Origin: Camillea tinctor
Lineage: Eukaryota > Ascomycota > Sordariomycetes > Xylariales > Xylariaceae
Direction of reading: 5' to 3'
DNA: 64,000 nucleotides
NCBI GenBank assembly: GCA_022578605.1
Contig: MU394086.1
Span: 248,001 to 312,000, forward strand
Shown: positions 1 to 10,978 of the stretch, piece after piece
Layout: the number at the start of each line of letters is the position of its first letter
Numbering within the stretch: position 1 is the first letter of the stretch
Made by a program: the position numbers and the translations under genes
The notes under the pieces: model-generated
Databases searched by the model: none
What the model was told of the DNA's origin: nothing
Seen by the model: the letters and a program-made list of their open reading frames with translations, nothing else

Positions 1-431
1 GTTAAATAACCCTTCCCCGGAGAGGAGCCCATACTCGTTGGTTTTTAATTGGACTCTCATGGGTCCTGTGGAGTTTTTCCAGCTCCTAGAACGACGCCAA
101 CCAGAGGCAATTGCGATTATGGGATACTACGCTATCCTCTTGCATCGAGGAAGACATATTTGGCAGATTTCCGATGGCGGGATCCGGTAAGTCGACATCG
201 AACTTCTTTACCATGCTCCATCGTGTAAAGCTTTGGGGACAAAAATCATCTAGCATGACTTATCAAACAAGCATTTTCTCTATCTCTAGAGATATGCTCA
301 ATATCCAAACAAGAACCTTCAATTGCTAACTCACTACTCCTCATAGGTTACTCCGCAGCGTTTCTCAATATCTAGGTCCGGCCTTCGATCCTTGGTTATC
401 TTGGCCGCGGGAATTAGTGTCGACGCCATAA
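1..431 (+). CDS. Fungal transcription-factor C-terminus (partial, 5' end outside window)
   Basis: This is the last part of a gene that begins left of the window. I read it open from base 2 in the frame giving LLERRQPEAIAIMGYYAILL, through base 186. An intron follows (GTAAGT at 187, CATAG ending at 346), and the last exon 347-431 ends in TAA with ...FDPWLSWPRELVSTP. A conserved block in which ERRQPEAL..LAHYAVLLH is followed by a W and a terminal WP is typical of the C-terminal end of fungal-specific transcription-factor domains that accompany a Zn2Cys6 DNA-binding domain. That assignment comes from family knowledge. The zinc cluster itself is not in the window, so the DNA-binding part is inferred. 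The exon joint restores a CGG codon and keeps frame. Confidence 0.7.
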
Positions 432-1374
432 TATGCCTTTCTCTCGCCATCCGCAAGTAGCCAATTGTCCACAGTTGGCTGCACCACCCATATTTTTGGC
501 TTAGATATCTGCGCATATTATCGGCAAGTTGGTACAAACCTATATTCTTTATGTGTGCTCTGGACACGACGGGGATGCATCGTATATACCTAATTCGACG
601 GTACGGCCCAATTGGATATCATGCGTACAACTGTTGACGAAGGAAATGCCCAAACATTAGCTACCACGATGGAAACGAAGAAGAATGTGGACTGGCATTC
701 TGACGAATCCTGGGAATACCTTTTATTTTGTGTTCTACTATCGCAGATTCGACACATACATATATAACAGCATATTGGCGCGCCAAAGAGGATTATCTTG
801 ATAAAGATGATTTAACATGCTTCTGGCAAACTTGATCTTGGTTTGAACGGGGGGTGATGGAGGTATGCTTCTGAAGTAGGAAAACAACTAATCATAAGTG
901 AGGCGTTGGCTTAATGGCTTAGGATATATATTGACCAGTGGCCTTGGAAACATGTTAACGATACAGCATGAGTTATGTTGGTATGAACAAGTGGTACATG
1001 CGTAACAAAGGAAATACAGAGGCTTCTAGAATACAAAGATCACCAGGTACCATGTACGCGTAAATCCAGTCCATCACGAAATAAGGACCTCATCACAATT
1101 TGATAGAGCTAGGTTAAGAAAGACGATGATAGAACATTCGTAGTTCTTAACCCAGTACTACCGCGTATTCGTCTATACACGCATTGATGAACACTTTTTA
1201 TTCACTTTCATCGAATTTGCTTCAAAACCGAATGGCTGTGGGGATAGGGAAACTAATCGTCCAAGGAAGTCGCCTGACCTATTGTTCCCGAATAAATGAC
1301 CCGTCATATATTTAGATGCTTGAGCTAAGATACTTACCGCACGTAGTCCGAACAGGATATAGACTGGTATTATA
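432..1374. other. Intergenic, no gene seen
   Basis: About 940 bases between the transcription-factor stop and the first miniature element. Short reading frames occur on both strands (for example 1173-1385 minus), but none shows a recognisable motif, splice pattern or coding-like composition. Confidence 0.5.
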
Positions 1375-1869
1375 CGGTTGACCATAGCGCATTGTTGGAA
1401 AAAACTATTTTTTTCATTAAGTTGACCCCTAACGTGAAATTATTATGCATATATACCATATAAGTATGCATATAAACGAGAAACATATAAGCTTAACGAA
1501 AAGCTAAATATTTTAGTCGGCGCACTATTAGCAACTAATATTTTTTTTTAAAGTTAGCGACTATAATATTTTATAATGTCGGCAACCAAGTTAAGAACAA
1601 AAAAAAAAAAAATTTTTTTATTTTTTTTTATTTTTTATTTTTTGTTTTTTTTTAGTTTTTTATTTTTTATTTAAGTAGTTTTATTATTAATAATAAAATA
1701 TTTATAATTGCTACTTTTTTTTAAAAAAAATAAAAATAAAAAAGGTTGCTAATAGCTATAATATTATAATATCGACTTTATGTATTTAAAGAAAGTAGAA
1801 AAATAAGGATATGGGGTATGCCTAGTTATAGAAAATGAGTTTTTTCCAACAATGCGCTATGGTCAACCG
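1375..1869. mobile_element. Tc1/mariner-like MITE, 495 bp, TA target duplication
   Basis: The ends are a perfect 32-bp inverted repeat, 1375-1406 and 1838-1869, starting CGGTTGACCATAGCGC and ending in a run of six A before CT. Both ends are flanked by TA (1373-1374 and 1870-1871), the target duplication of the Tc1/mariner superfamily. The interior is extremely AT-rich with long T and A tracts, and shows a second, imperfect nested inversion around GTTAGCGACTATAATATT and its partner near 1745-1780. It has no open frame for a transposase, so it is a non-autonomous element. The repeat and the TA flanks are seen directly. The superfamily assignment is inferred from the TA and the size. Confidence 0.85.
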
Positions 1870-3542
1870 TAGTATTAGCTTACTCCAAACCCCTATATCC
1901 GATCCGGATTGAACCCACAGATTGCTGCAGGAACTTAATGCGGTTAATAATGAGATATCCACTACGCCTCTAATAATGGAACACACTAAACACCGAACCC
2001 ACGAGTTTCAAACCTATTGCCATCTATTGGGAAATCTGTCGCTAATACATAATACATATACGAAGCCACGTAAGTTCTCGAATATCTAGAAGCATTAATC
2101 AGTCAGGAGATCCGATATATTAACTAGAGATCGAACATCAATTTCGTTCTAGTGCTCTGCCAAGGCATTCCATACGCGTATTTTGCTCCCGCAACTGGAG
2201 TTGACGCCGAAAGCAGCCCATCGTATCCTCCAGGCAGCAGAATAACCGTAGTTGAGAGTGTAGCAAAAGATCCGCAAGCCTCAACTACTACACCACCTTG
2301 GGCTTTGGTGCATTAGCCAAAGCCGAAACATCAGGGATTACTCTACCAATGGCCTATGCAGTGCTAGGGACGAACTTCGAAGGGCTAGACTAGGCGCGAC
2401 GTCCGAATACAGGGACCGAAGTTCTCCCGCCTACTCCCTAACAATCAACATATCAATGTGGCTGTGAAATTTGAGATGTCGCCCGGGGAATAGTCTTCGG
2501 CATTTAATATCAAGGGTCCCGCTATGGGTTACCGTTTTTGTTAGTGCTGCTCCCACTAAGGAGTAGTTTCGCCAATAAACATTCTTCCCCCCCTTCCCCT
2601 CCTAAGTAAACCCCGTCCTTCGTCTCCGTTGAGAAGAAAATAACTTCCGTTACTACTTCCACTAAATGACACTTATCACGAGACACTAGAAAATTTCGAG
2701 GTGATAATATTTTTTATGTTGTGCAGGTGATAAAGATTACAACTATTCTACGACGCCCCCGTCTTGTATATAGAACCGTTCTATTATCCCTTTAAGGAAA
2801 TATTCTGCATGTACTATCCGATCTATAAGTTTCTCTTAACACCATTTATTACTTAGGTTGTTAAATAGTTCACAAATGGACAATAAGCATTCTATTACAT
2901 TGGCTAACTCGCACTTGGTAATTATATTGTATCAGCCTGATATAAACCATTGAAAATTCAAATATCGATTATATAAGATCAAATAACGAAACCATACCCC
3001 ACCACAGATCCAGAGATCTCTTGGAATAGCAAAAACTGGATAGAACAGTTTTGATTGCCTATTTGGTGTGTAGAGTAGTTCCGTGGGTTTTCGACTCTTA
3101 GAGGGCGAATAGAAAAAAAAACATCAATTCACGAAGGAGCCTAGACAAGGCTATTGAAGATAATTTTGCATATTTTGCTATCTAGTATAAAGAAAATGAC
3201 TAATTTATCATGCTGTAAAAGATGAGGAAAAGGAAAGAAATATATGTACAATAGCCCCATAATCAAGTCCCACTTCCTTTTCTCCCCTACCCTCCCCCCT
3301 TTTCCTTCGTATTAACAAAAGAAAAAAAACAACCCCTAGTTATATTGATGCAATTGGTCGCTCCTAATGGTGCATTTGGGAATTCAAGCTTTTGACTTGA
3401 TCCCTACCATCGTCTAACCCAACATAATTCCTACCACTCTAATTAATAACCCTTTTTCATAGATCCAGATCCTGTTATACTGAGACCAAAGGAAGATCAT
3501 GTCGCTAACCCCTCATAAGGCAAAAATATAAAAAAGAAAACC
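1870..3542. other. Intergenic, AT-rich, no supported gene
   Basis: About 1.7 kb. A 50-codon open stretch at 2164-2313 has no start codon and no recognised motif. 2640-3350 is AT-rich with short homopolymers. I see no supported coding region. It includes the 3' flank of the RTA1-like gene. Confidence 0.5.
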
Positions 3543-4523
3543 TTACCCCATAACTTCTAAAGATGTCACTGAAGCCCGGCGGGCCATGGCTTCTTTGTTG
3601 ATAACACGGCTTGGGTGGAACCAGTTGTAGCTGACAGCGACCAGAAACATGGGAAGAGCGTCGAGGCAGTAAAGATAGGCTTCTTTGGCCTGGAGTTCGC
3701 CGTCTTGGCCTCCAACGTATTCAGCCACACGATAAATTGATCGAATCATAATGAGGCCGCTGGTGACAAATAGTACAATCAGAAGTTGCTTCCAGGGGGA
3801 ATCAAGCACCATGGCTTTGCCGGTGGGGGCTTTGTTGATGCGGTTGTAGAAAATGACGGTGACGACAATAAAAAGGCCGAAGAAAAGGATCTGGATGCCA
3901 AGACCACCGACGATGACGTTTTCGCCTTTCTTGACGTCGTCCGCACTTTTAGCCGTGGTGAGAAGTGCACCACCTGTGTTATGATATGTAAGTATAACTG
4001 CTGTAAGGGGATTTGCGAGATTTTAATGGTAGAGAATATTGCTCACCTCCAGACTGGGCTAGGAAAGAAAGCACATCTCCCAGAACGAAGAATTTCGTCA
4101 ACCAGCGTGGCTTGATAATCGAATAAGACTCGGCTCGAAGAAGAATGATAAGACGGCCGAGAATCATGTATATAGATGCCGCTAAGAGAGTAGGTCCTAG
4201 CAGGAGGAGGAGCGACTGGATGATGTAGGGGTCTTTCGTAAAGTTGGGATATTCTTTGGATGACATGGCTCTTCCAATATATCCAATTGACTCGACTAAA
4301 TGGGGATGATGGTGAGTGATAACTCGGAAGACAACACACCATAGGACGCTAGAGACTTACAAGCACAGCCGATAAAGAACGGTATAAAATACCAAGTCCT
4401 TCTGCGGACGAGTACGACAGCATGGAACATTGTAGATACGACGAAAATAATAATGAATATCACAGCCGCCGCCATGGACGGCTGGTATTGGTAGAACACA
4501 AACTTGGGTGCCGCCTCCGACAT
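3543..4523 (-). CDS. RTA1-like lipid-translocating membrane protein
   Basis: A 280-residue multi-pass membrane protein from three exons: 4523-4361, 4295-4047 and 3973-3543. The N-terminus has YQYQPSMAAAVIFIIIF and HAVVLVRRRTWYFIPFFIG. The first splice joins FIGCAFESIGYIGR, the hallmark RTA1 segment, and the second joins the LAQSGGGALL segment that follows the fourth to fifth helices. RTA1/RSB1-family proteins are fungal plasma-membrane or ER proteins with about seven helices, linked to export of lipids or sphingoid bases and to resistance to toxic lipophilic compounds; the substrate of this copy cannot be told. The length is close to the usual 280-320. Both introns keep frame exactly. The TAA stop is at 3543. 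Confidence 0.9.
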
Positions 4524-5054
4524 GATGGGCAGTTAGTTAACAGACTGTCTGGTGTTGATGTTGATGGAAGGGAGAGGATAATAGGAGCTGTATAAGAGGG
4601 TTGGTTTCCCAGGGAGTTATCGAAGATGGGACGAATTGTTATACAACTTTCGGAGGATATAAAATTCATCATCTGTCTAGGACTCTAGGCATAGGTATAT
4701 ATACATTGAAAGGGATAAGAAGAAAACATTAGAAATATTGTAGATGAACCCACTACCCATACATACCAAAGGAAAAAAAAAAAACAAATGAAAATACACC
4801 AAAGTTCCATTTTCCCCTATACGAGTCGTCGTAGGCTCTTCGATGGCGGACTTGTTTTTTTTGCTTAGTCTCAGCCTCAAGTCTGGGCCCCTGGTTGTTT
4901 CGTGGCTATCAAAAGACTCTCACAAACACGGATGCGCGTATTGATTGAAGGATGAATACGCGTATCGATAAGAAGTTCTCTAGGGACATAGAATCGCCCA
5001 GCCTATTAGATCTGTAAACCGAACTACAGTTCCACTAGTTAAGGTTCTATTTTA
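4524..5054. other. Intergenic upstream of RTA1-like gene
   Basis: The promoter side of the RTA1-like gene and the left flank of the second miniature element. No coding region is supported. Confidence 0.5.
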
Positions 5055-5419
5055 CATATGCCGGGATTATTCCAGTGTGTGGAGTCGAAAAGTAGCCTTC
5101 TTGTTGTGATTGGCTACAGCAGCAATGAAGGTACTTATTTAGTTATTTTGTTAAAAGGGATACATACAACTTACATATAATAAAACTTTTAAAAAATCAG
5201 GTTTATATAGGCTTTACACAGCGTAAGAAGTAATGTTTTGCATGTTTTTTAAAAGAAAAAAAAAAGAAAAAAAAATAAAGACGTTTACTTTATTAAAGTA
5301 AGCATAAATATGTACATTTCCTAATAATGTAAGTGAGTTAATACCTGAATATTGCTGCAGCCAATCAAAACAAGAAGGCTACTTTTCGACTCCACACACT
5401 GGAATAATCCCGGCATATG
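5055..5419. mobile_element. Second MITE, 365 bp, long inverted ends, TA target duplication
   Basis: The terminal inverted repeats are about 65 bp with two visible mismatches. The left repeat starts CATATGCCGGGATTATTCC and includes GGAGTCGAAAAGTAGCC; its mirror image ends at 5419. TA flanks both ends (5053-5054 and 5420-5421). The interior is AT-rich with poly-A and poly-T runs and codes for nothing. The ends differ completely from the element at 1375-1869, so this is a second family. It is non-autonomous and presumably moved by a Tc1/mariner-type transposase encoded elsewhere. Confidence 0.85.
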
Positions 5420-5886
5420 TAGTGTTGGCACTGGGGGCTACCCGCTCACTATGTAACATGAGAACCTAGCTGCATTAACCAGGGGGGTCCCAGCTTACAC
5501 GGCATATTCCGTTGGGGGGGATTTACAATTCCCATGCAGCAATATGACTTACAACCCTACATGACTTACATGACTTACACGACTTACAACCTTACAACTA
5601 CTAACGATAAAACCTATACCTACACTACACTAATAGAATCGTGTTCGATGGCTGTGCCTTGGATAATACGTATGCGCGTATTTCCTATCACGCCCACCAA
5701 TAATAAACCCCTAATTTCATGGCTAATATTTGAATCAAGAAGATGCCGCATCTCAAATCCTTTCAACACCCCCCCAAGACGCCAAAGCTTAGTACCATAC
5801 ACCACCATCACGAGAATTGTAAGCCCGATACCGCAGAACATACCTAACCCAACAGACCCCTCCGGATAATATTCCTATTTCTCCTC
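5420..5886. other. Upstream region of GT1 gene
   Basis: This holds the right flank of the miniature element, a short tandem repeat (5538-5598) and the leader of the glucosyltransferase-like gene. Reading frames here on both strands look incidental. Confidence 0.5.
5538..5598. repeat. Short tandem repeat, unit about ATGACTTAC
   Basis: Four neighbouring copies of ATGACTTAC or ACGACTTAC, followed by CTTACAAC variants, lie just downstream of the second miniature element and about 290 bases before the GT1 start codon. Confidence 0.7.
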
Positions 5887-8828
5887 ATGGCCCCTGAGGA
5901 TAACCCCCATGACCCCCATGACCCTCCTGACCTCCACGATCCCCCCCCTTCGTATGAAGCAGCTATCAGTTCTAGCTTTCTCCATGGGGATACGCACATA
6001 ACAGGTGGGTGTTATTCAAACCCTCAGCTACTACCGCACAACAATAGTATTTGATAACTTACTTATTTCCTTATCTTATTTTCTCCCTTCCACAGATGAC
6101 GGTCGAGTCGATATCGATCCCAACTCCAGATTATTCAGAACTCTATCCAAGCTCGTTCCCTCTTCCCACGAAAAGTGGCATGCGAAGCCAGTGCCCAGAT
6201 ATACGCCATGCCAGGGCCGTCTCAATATCGTTATACAGGTTGTGGGCAGCCGGGGTGACGTACAACCTTTCGTTGCGCTAGGCAATGAGCTCCAGAAAGA
6301 CGGACACCGCGTGCGGTTAGCCACTCACGATGCCTTCGCCAAATTCGTGGTCGACTCGGGCCTCGAGTTCTATCCCATCGGGGGCGATCCGGCCGAACTC
6401 ATGGCCTACATGGTGAAGAATCCCGGCCTGATCCCGAGCATGAATAGTTTACGCGCCGGGGATATTCAGAAGAAGAGAAAGATGGTGGCGGAAATGCTCG
6501 ACGGCTGCTGGCGATCCTGTCTAGACGCCGATCCCATATCGCAAGCCCCTTTTGTTGCGGACGCTATCATCGCCAACCCGCCCAGCTTCGCCCATATCCA
6601 CTGCGCGCAAGCCCTGGGGATCCCCCTCCATCTGATGTTCACAATGCCTTGGACGAGCACCAGGATGTTCTCCCACCCCCTGGCCAACTTGAAAAGTAGC
6701 ACGGATCACGCGACTGCGAATTTCGTCTCATTCTCTATCGTCGAGTGGATGACTTGGCAAGGGTGCGTCGACCCAAGCTATTACAACTTATGATGACGCT
6801 TTCCGTTGACATTCGATCTAGTCTCGGGGATGTTATTAATGACTGGAGGAAAACAATCGACCTAGAACCAGTACCTTTGACTGAGGGCCCGTGTTTAGCG
6901 GAGACGTTACAAATACCGTTTACGTATTGTTGGTCTCCGTCTCTAGTCCCCAAGCCTGCCGACTGGCCCGAATATATTGGTAAGGCCCTTTCGCATGTTC
7001 TGTTAGGGAAAATAACTGATTTTGTCAAGACGTATGCGGATTCTTCTTCCGGGATCCTCCTCAGTATACGCCACCTAAAGACCTCGATGACTTCCTACGC
7101 CGCGGCCCCCCGCCGGTGTACATTGGATTTGGAAGTATTGTCATCGATAACCCGGGAGAAATGACCCGACTTATTGTCGAAGCTGTTAGATCCACAGGTA
7201 CGCGAGCGATCATCTCAAAGGGTTGGAGCGGTCTCGGCGATGAAAGTGATTCTAGCGACGACATCTTGTACCTGGGGGACTGCCCCCATGAATGGTTATT
7301 CCAACGTGTGTCCGCTGTTGTTCACCATGGCGGTGCAGGTACCACAGCCTGTGGTCTCCGTTACGGACGACCGACTGTAATCGTTCCATTTTTCGGAGAG
7401 TAAGTTATTCATACCCATTTCTTTTGCCATCAGCATCCCTAATATTATCTAGCCAACCATTTTGGGGTGAAATGATTGCAGCCTCCCGTGCAGGTCCCAT
7501 GCCTATCCCTCACCAGTCACTCAACAGTTCCAACTTAGCAGAAGCCATACGGTTCTGTCTTCGCCACGAAACCTTTGCCGAGGCAAAGAATATAGCATTG
7601 AAAATGCAATATGAATCTGGTGTCAGCGCTGCAGCACGTTCATTCTACGCTAACTTGCCCATGTCGAACCTGTTCTGCGACATACTACCAGATCGCCCAG
7701 CGGTCTGGGAATACCGGCGGAAAGGCAAGACTGTGAAGCTCTCCGGGGTAGCCGCACAGATTCTGGTAAACTACTACAAGGTAGACAAGAACAAGTTGAA
7801 ATTGTAGGTTGTTTTTAATATAGTGCCTAAAACGGGATCCAGCAAGACTAAACAATAACTCAAGGCACGAATCGAAAGAGATCGTTATCGAAAACCGGCG
7901 CTGGGACCCCATTACCGCCACGACGTCGGCCACGATATCCACGTTTTCGGGTATGACCCAGTCGGCTGCCGGTATCCTAGTCAGGCCGGCAATGGTCCAC
8001 CGAGCATCATCCTCCAACCCTAAGCTCTCGCGAGCCAGCACATCCAAAGCAGGACCGAGCACCGACTCCTCCTCCATCGCCTCCTCCTCCAAGGGCAGCA
8101 GCGTAAAGGACAACACCCAGCCTACGGCGGAGCACGCCCAACCGCACCACCAAGAGACCAGCGACGGAGACCACGCGTCCCTACTAAGCCATGGCAGCGG
8201 CAGCGACCCGAAGCGCCCGAACCTGGCGGCGTCGATGGCGCTGGCGTCGGCCTCGGGCGTGGGAGGCTTCTTCAAGAGCTTCGGCAAGGGCTTCTTCATC
8301 GACATGCCGCTGGCGTTCGCCGAGGGCGCGCGCGCCATGCCCAAGCTGTACGGCGACGAGGCCGCCGACTACGGCCGCGTCAAGGACTGGAAGTCGGGCT
8401 TCCTGGCCTCGGGCAAGAGCCTCACCCTGGGCATCGGCGAGGGCTTCGCCGACCTGCTGGTCAAGCCGTACGAGGGCGTCAAGAAGGACGGCCCTGTGGG
8501 GGCGCTGACGGGCCTCGGGAAGGGGTTCTTGGGGTTCTCGGCTAAGACTTCTTCTGGTGGGTTTTGCCCCTTTTTTTTTCACTTTTTGTTCTGTTGGGTC
8601 GAATGATTGCTAACACAACATGGACTTTTTTTAGCGGCCATGGGAGTCGTCGCATACCCCAGTCTCGGCATCTACAAGAGCATACGTCACGCGGTCAGGG
8701 GAAACACGAGAAAGGCGATTGCTCAGGCCCGCAGTGATGAGGCTATCTACGTGTTGACAAAACCGGGCGCGCAGCCGGATCTCGATGTTAACGCGATAGT
8801 GAGGAAGCTTGATGCTCTGTTGGCGTAG
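5887..8828 (+). CDS. Sterol 3-beta-glucosyltransferase-like UDP-glycosyltransferase (GT1)
   Basis: Seven exons give 849 residues: 5887-6004, 6096-6762, 6822-6979, 7030-7399, 7453-7803, 7865-8556 and 8635-8828. Every joint keeps frame and restores conserved blocks, for example MTWQGLGDVIN, VCGFFFRDPPQYTPPK, PFFGDQPFWGE and SAKTSSAAMGVVAYP. The N-terminal domain has IVIQVVGSRGDVQPFVAL. The C-terminal donor-binding domain has YIGFGSIV and the UDP-sugar motif HHGGAGTTACGLRYGRP. A long C-terminal extension (GFFKSFGKGFFIDMPLAFAE..) is known from fungal relatives. Unlike yeast UGT51/ATG26 it has no GRAM or PH domain. The start is short, proline-rich and contains PPSYEAA, a possible WW-domain ligand. 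It probably transfers a sugar to a sterol or other lipid; the substrate is unproven. Reading without introns would split this into several false genes. Confidence 0.9.
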
Positions 8829-10001
8829 AGTGGATCTGGGATTGTAGGTTTAAGTGCTGCTTTTTTTCTTTTTTTTTAATTCTTGATATGGATGATTAAA
8901 GGTATGGCATAATTAAGGGGACGGGGTGGGTTTGTTGGTTGGGTTGGTTGAGCTGAATGACATGCTTGTTGGTGTAGACTTATGGATTTGGTGTTTCCGT
9001 ATAACGATACCTCCTATATGTCGATTTTATGTAGATCTTATGCGAGTTTGACGATATTTGTCCTCTCTACTTTACGTTTCCTATGTGTGTAGGTAGTTAT
9101 TGTTTTCTACGGCGCCCTTGGAGTTAGTCGGTATGTACCTAGGCACTCAGTGGGTCGTTATTACTAGTTAGTTAGGGAGTTATGAAGAACATGCAATGGC
9201 TTCTTAGACTAGTCGAGAGACAAAGAAGGCTTGTTCGGGTGCATGGGCTAGCGGGTTGGTATATATCATGTTGTCGAATGGCCACATCTTGTTCGTATTT
9301 GCCACCGTTAGCATAATCCGCTTGTTTGTTACACCAACTGATATTCTTCACATGACCTTGTTTCTGCCCATCCTTCTTCAACTATCGTAATAGGAAAGAG
9401 ATACGAAACCAAGGCCCCCTTCGAGCAACCTGTGTTTACGCATTCCGCCGGGTCTTGAGAATCAGGTGAAACGCTCCTTGTAAAAGTCCTAACTAGTCAT
9501 GTAACTTACTTTGTGTTCCGGTTCAAAATTATGGATTCTATGAGTATTGTTGGACTAGTCGCCTTTCACGAATAGAGTATCGTGACTGCTTAGGCAACTT
9601 GAGGTTTCTGAATTTGTGATTTTGGAGTAGCGATCTACTATATGTACTCATCATCATGTATCACCCGGATAATTACTCGCTTTGTCTGCATAACGATGAG
9701 GCTCTGTCGCATCGTATATAATGCCGGCATATTCCTCGTCCAAAGTCCAAGGACCGAATATCGATAGATTCATACGTACGATACTTCTATATATGTATCT
9801 GAAATTATATGCGTATACATAGTGGTGAACAGCTATTAATCTCCGCTGACCATTCCTTGTTTCGTCGATATTATACTGGTATTCCTCTATATTCTTTGAA
9901 AAATAACAAAAGCATAGCTCTTCTATCACACGCGCTCCTTCATACTCATAAACCCCAACGACCTCTCTCAACATCAGATATTCTCAGCACTCTTCTTCAA
10001 C
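8829..10001. other. Intergenic, no gene seen
   Basis: About 1.2 kb after the GT1 stop, with T-rich 3' flank early on. ORF-like stretches (9172-9381 and 9654-9974, minus) show no family motif or coding bias that I can recognise. Confidence 0.5.
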
Positions 10002-10313
10002 ATGCCTCGCCCGACGCAAATCGCCTACGCCTTAGGGTTACATAGGATAATCCTCAAGTTCCCCTCACTGGACCACGCGTACAACTACTGGCTGAAAGGC
10101 CGGCTCCGTGGCTACGAGCTCCGTGATGAACTTGTCTCGATTCCAATTCCTAGGTCAACTACAGGACCTCCTTCCGTGGAGAATAGCACTAAAAACGGCT
10201 GGGTAGTGATCTTCTGGAACGAAGCCGATGCGCAAAACTGGGCCAGCGAAACGCCACTTGCGCGCGTCGATCGAAAAAATCGCAGGGAGGTATATTTCGC
10301 AGATGACCCCTGA
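10002..10313 (+). CDS. Small hypothetical protein, 103 aa
   Basis: A single-exon frame starting MPRPTQIAYALGLHRIILKF and ending REVYFADDP. The leader just before the ATG is pyrimidine-rich and ends CTTCAAC, a common fungal start context. The product has no signal peptide or membrane segment and has a mixed charged and aromatic composition (..GWVVIFWNEADAQNWASE..) that looks like a folded protein rather than random translation. I do not recognise the family. Without homologs or transcripts it could be a chance frame. Confidence 0.45.
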   Translation: MPRPTQIAYALGLHRIILKFPSLDHAYNYWLKGRLRGYELRDELVSIPIPRSTTGPPSVENSTKNGWVVIFWNEADAQNWASETPLARVDRKNRREVYFADDP

Positions 10314-10650
10314 AAACTCTAGACTAGGCGCTGCAACTCGAAGACCTGAGGCAGGCTACGGGTGGCCAAGCTGAAATACAAACCCAGATTATGCACCAAC
10401 TAGATGATGCTGTCGTTTCTTTTTAATATTCACGATGGTGATGGACAAGTTGAACTTGTCATGGCGCTCTAATGCGGTCATACGAAGATCAGGAGGAACG
10501 GTGCTTTTGCATATGATCACCACCTTCTAGACTCATGAGATGAGTAACAGACGTTGTTTCAATAGAGAAGCTCGTGTGGATATATAGAACAGATATAATA
10601 AAAAAATCAACAAAAAAGTAATATGGATAATAATGAGCAAAGGGCCAGCA

Positions 10651-10918
10651 TTAGGCATTTTGTCGTCTCACAAACCAGGTCCCCCTGCTCATGTATCTCG
10701 TACAGAGTGTGCATTCAAACCCTTTTTGACAGCGTAATAGTGTAGACATCAGTAGAGTGCAGAGGTAATTCCCAGCGTAACATCGAAGCTGCTCACTTAT
10801 CACCCGTCTGGTCGTTGTCGGAATCACCTGGCTCACCCCTGTCGTCATCAGATCCCATCTTCGCAATCGCCTCAGCCCCCTTCCACGCCACCACGCCCCT
10901 GCGAACTAGCCTATCCAT
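10651..10918 (-). CDS. Possible small two-exon protein, about 51 aa
   Basis: Exon 1 (10918 to about 10797) reads MDRLVRRGVVAWKGAEAIAK followed by an acidic stretch with GEPGDSDNDQTGD. A GTGAGC donor lies inside the last lysine codon before an in-frame stop. The acceptor CAG ending at 10685 would add GTWFVRRQNA and a stop at 10651. The pattern (amphipathic basic start, acidic middle, basic aromatic end) is seen in very small fungal proteins, but I cannot name a family. Upstream on the same strand lies a GA-rich tract. A chance frame remains quite possible. Confidence 0.3.
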
Positions 10919-10928
10919 GATGATTATG

Positions 10929-10978
10929 ATGAGAGGGAGAGAGAGAGAGGAAGAGAGAGAGAGGAAGAGAGATAGAAA
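10929..10978. repeat. GA-rich simple repeat
   Basis: Nearly pure purine tract of GAGAGA and GGAAGAGA units. Confidence 0.8.

Noticed and set aside
5534..5869. Plus-strand frame of 111 codons (and a minus-strand frame 5620-5841) before the GT1 gene
   Set aside because: It begins in a short tandem repeat and has no motif. The GT1 leader and start codon lie just after it.
8184..8582. Minus-strand frame over GT1 exon 6
   Set aside because: A GC-rich shadow of the coding exon. The plus-strand protein matches the family and the minus one is low-complexity.
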